Source of the DNA: Locusta migratoria
Lineage: Eukaryota > Arthropoda > Insecta > Orthoptera > Acrididae
Assembly (NCBI GenBank): GCA_026315105.1
Contig: CM048750.1
Location: 108,717,297 to 108,781,296, forward strand
DNA length: 64,000 bases
Reading direction: 5' to 3'
The notes under the pieces were generated by a model. It did no database searches. It saw nothing but the letters and a program-made list of their open reading frames with translations, and was not told the DNA's origin. Positions 63,970 to 64,000 of the stretch are shown piece by piece (positions within the stretch are counted from its first letter, which is position 1; each line of letters opens with the position of its first letter). The position numbers were made by a program, and so were the translations under genes.

Positions 63970-64000
63970 CTTTATATTTGAGCTGAGTTGCAAAGCACTC

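Overview
The window looks like intergenic or intronic DNA from a large, repeat-rich insect genome. The tRNA-derived SINEs, the Tc1 family and the jockey-type retrotransposon tail resemble repeats I associate with grasshoppers and locusts (Schistocerca type); that identification is from memory and is inference. I found no convincing host protein-coding gene, no rRNA and no CRISPR array. Nearly every recognisable coding stretch belongs to a transposable element (TE), and almost all are broken by stops, frameshifts or deletions.

Layout. 0-9 kb: AT-rich DNA with two copies of an RTE-like 3'-end repeat (245-625, 900-1572), SINEs, and a Tc1-type transposon (3488-4843, minus). 9-18 kb: an inverted SINE pair, a 302-bp tandem duplication (9870-10450), two more Tc1 copies (11649-12664 plus; 13581-14967 minus) and an internally deleted mariner (about 12680-13340, minus). 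17.7-24 kb: a minus-strand non-LTR reverse transcriptase remnant, a CpG-rich patch, and several old tandem or direct duplications. 24-29 kb: Ty3/gypsy scraps and a 5'-truncated LINE with one frameshift (26376-29197). 30.7-33.1 kb: a hAT element delimited by a near-perfect 8-bp target duplication, with a SINE inside its transposase gene. 38.7-42 kb: a degenerate Ty3/gypsy gag-pol. 45-46 kb: a Penelope-like GIY-YIG endonuclease remnant. 49.5-52 kb: two foldback elements, one made of inverted tRNA-like units and one nested in an RTE-like repeat. 53.8-61.2 kb: an LTR retrotransposon with both LTRs, a tRNA-Pro primer-binding site and a 4-bp target duplication, but no RT, RNase H or integrase. 61.3-64 kb: SINEs, a fourth Tc1 copy and another inverted pair of tRNA-like units.

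How the parts relate. The SINEs have 7-14 bp flanking duplications, often 5' truncation, and depend on a LINE supplied elsewhere. The LTR element at 53.8-61.2 kb has LTRs that differ at only about 2% by eye yet lacks the genes to move itself, so it was probably mobilised in trans. It is the most interesting object here: a Gag with a hendecad-repeat coiled coil encoded by a 33-bp minisatellite, no zinc knuckle, half a protease, and about 1 kb between a polypurine-like tract and the 3' LTR. Second in interest are the repeated inverted pairs of tRNA-derived units and the nested hAT/SINE insertion. All homology calls are from reading; no database was searched.
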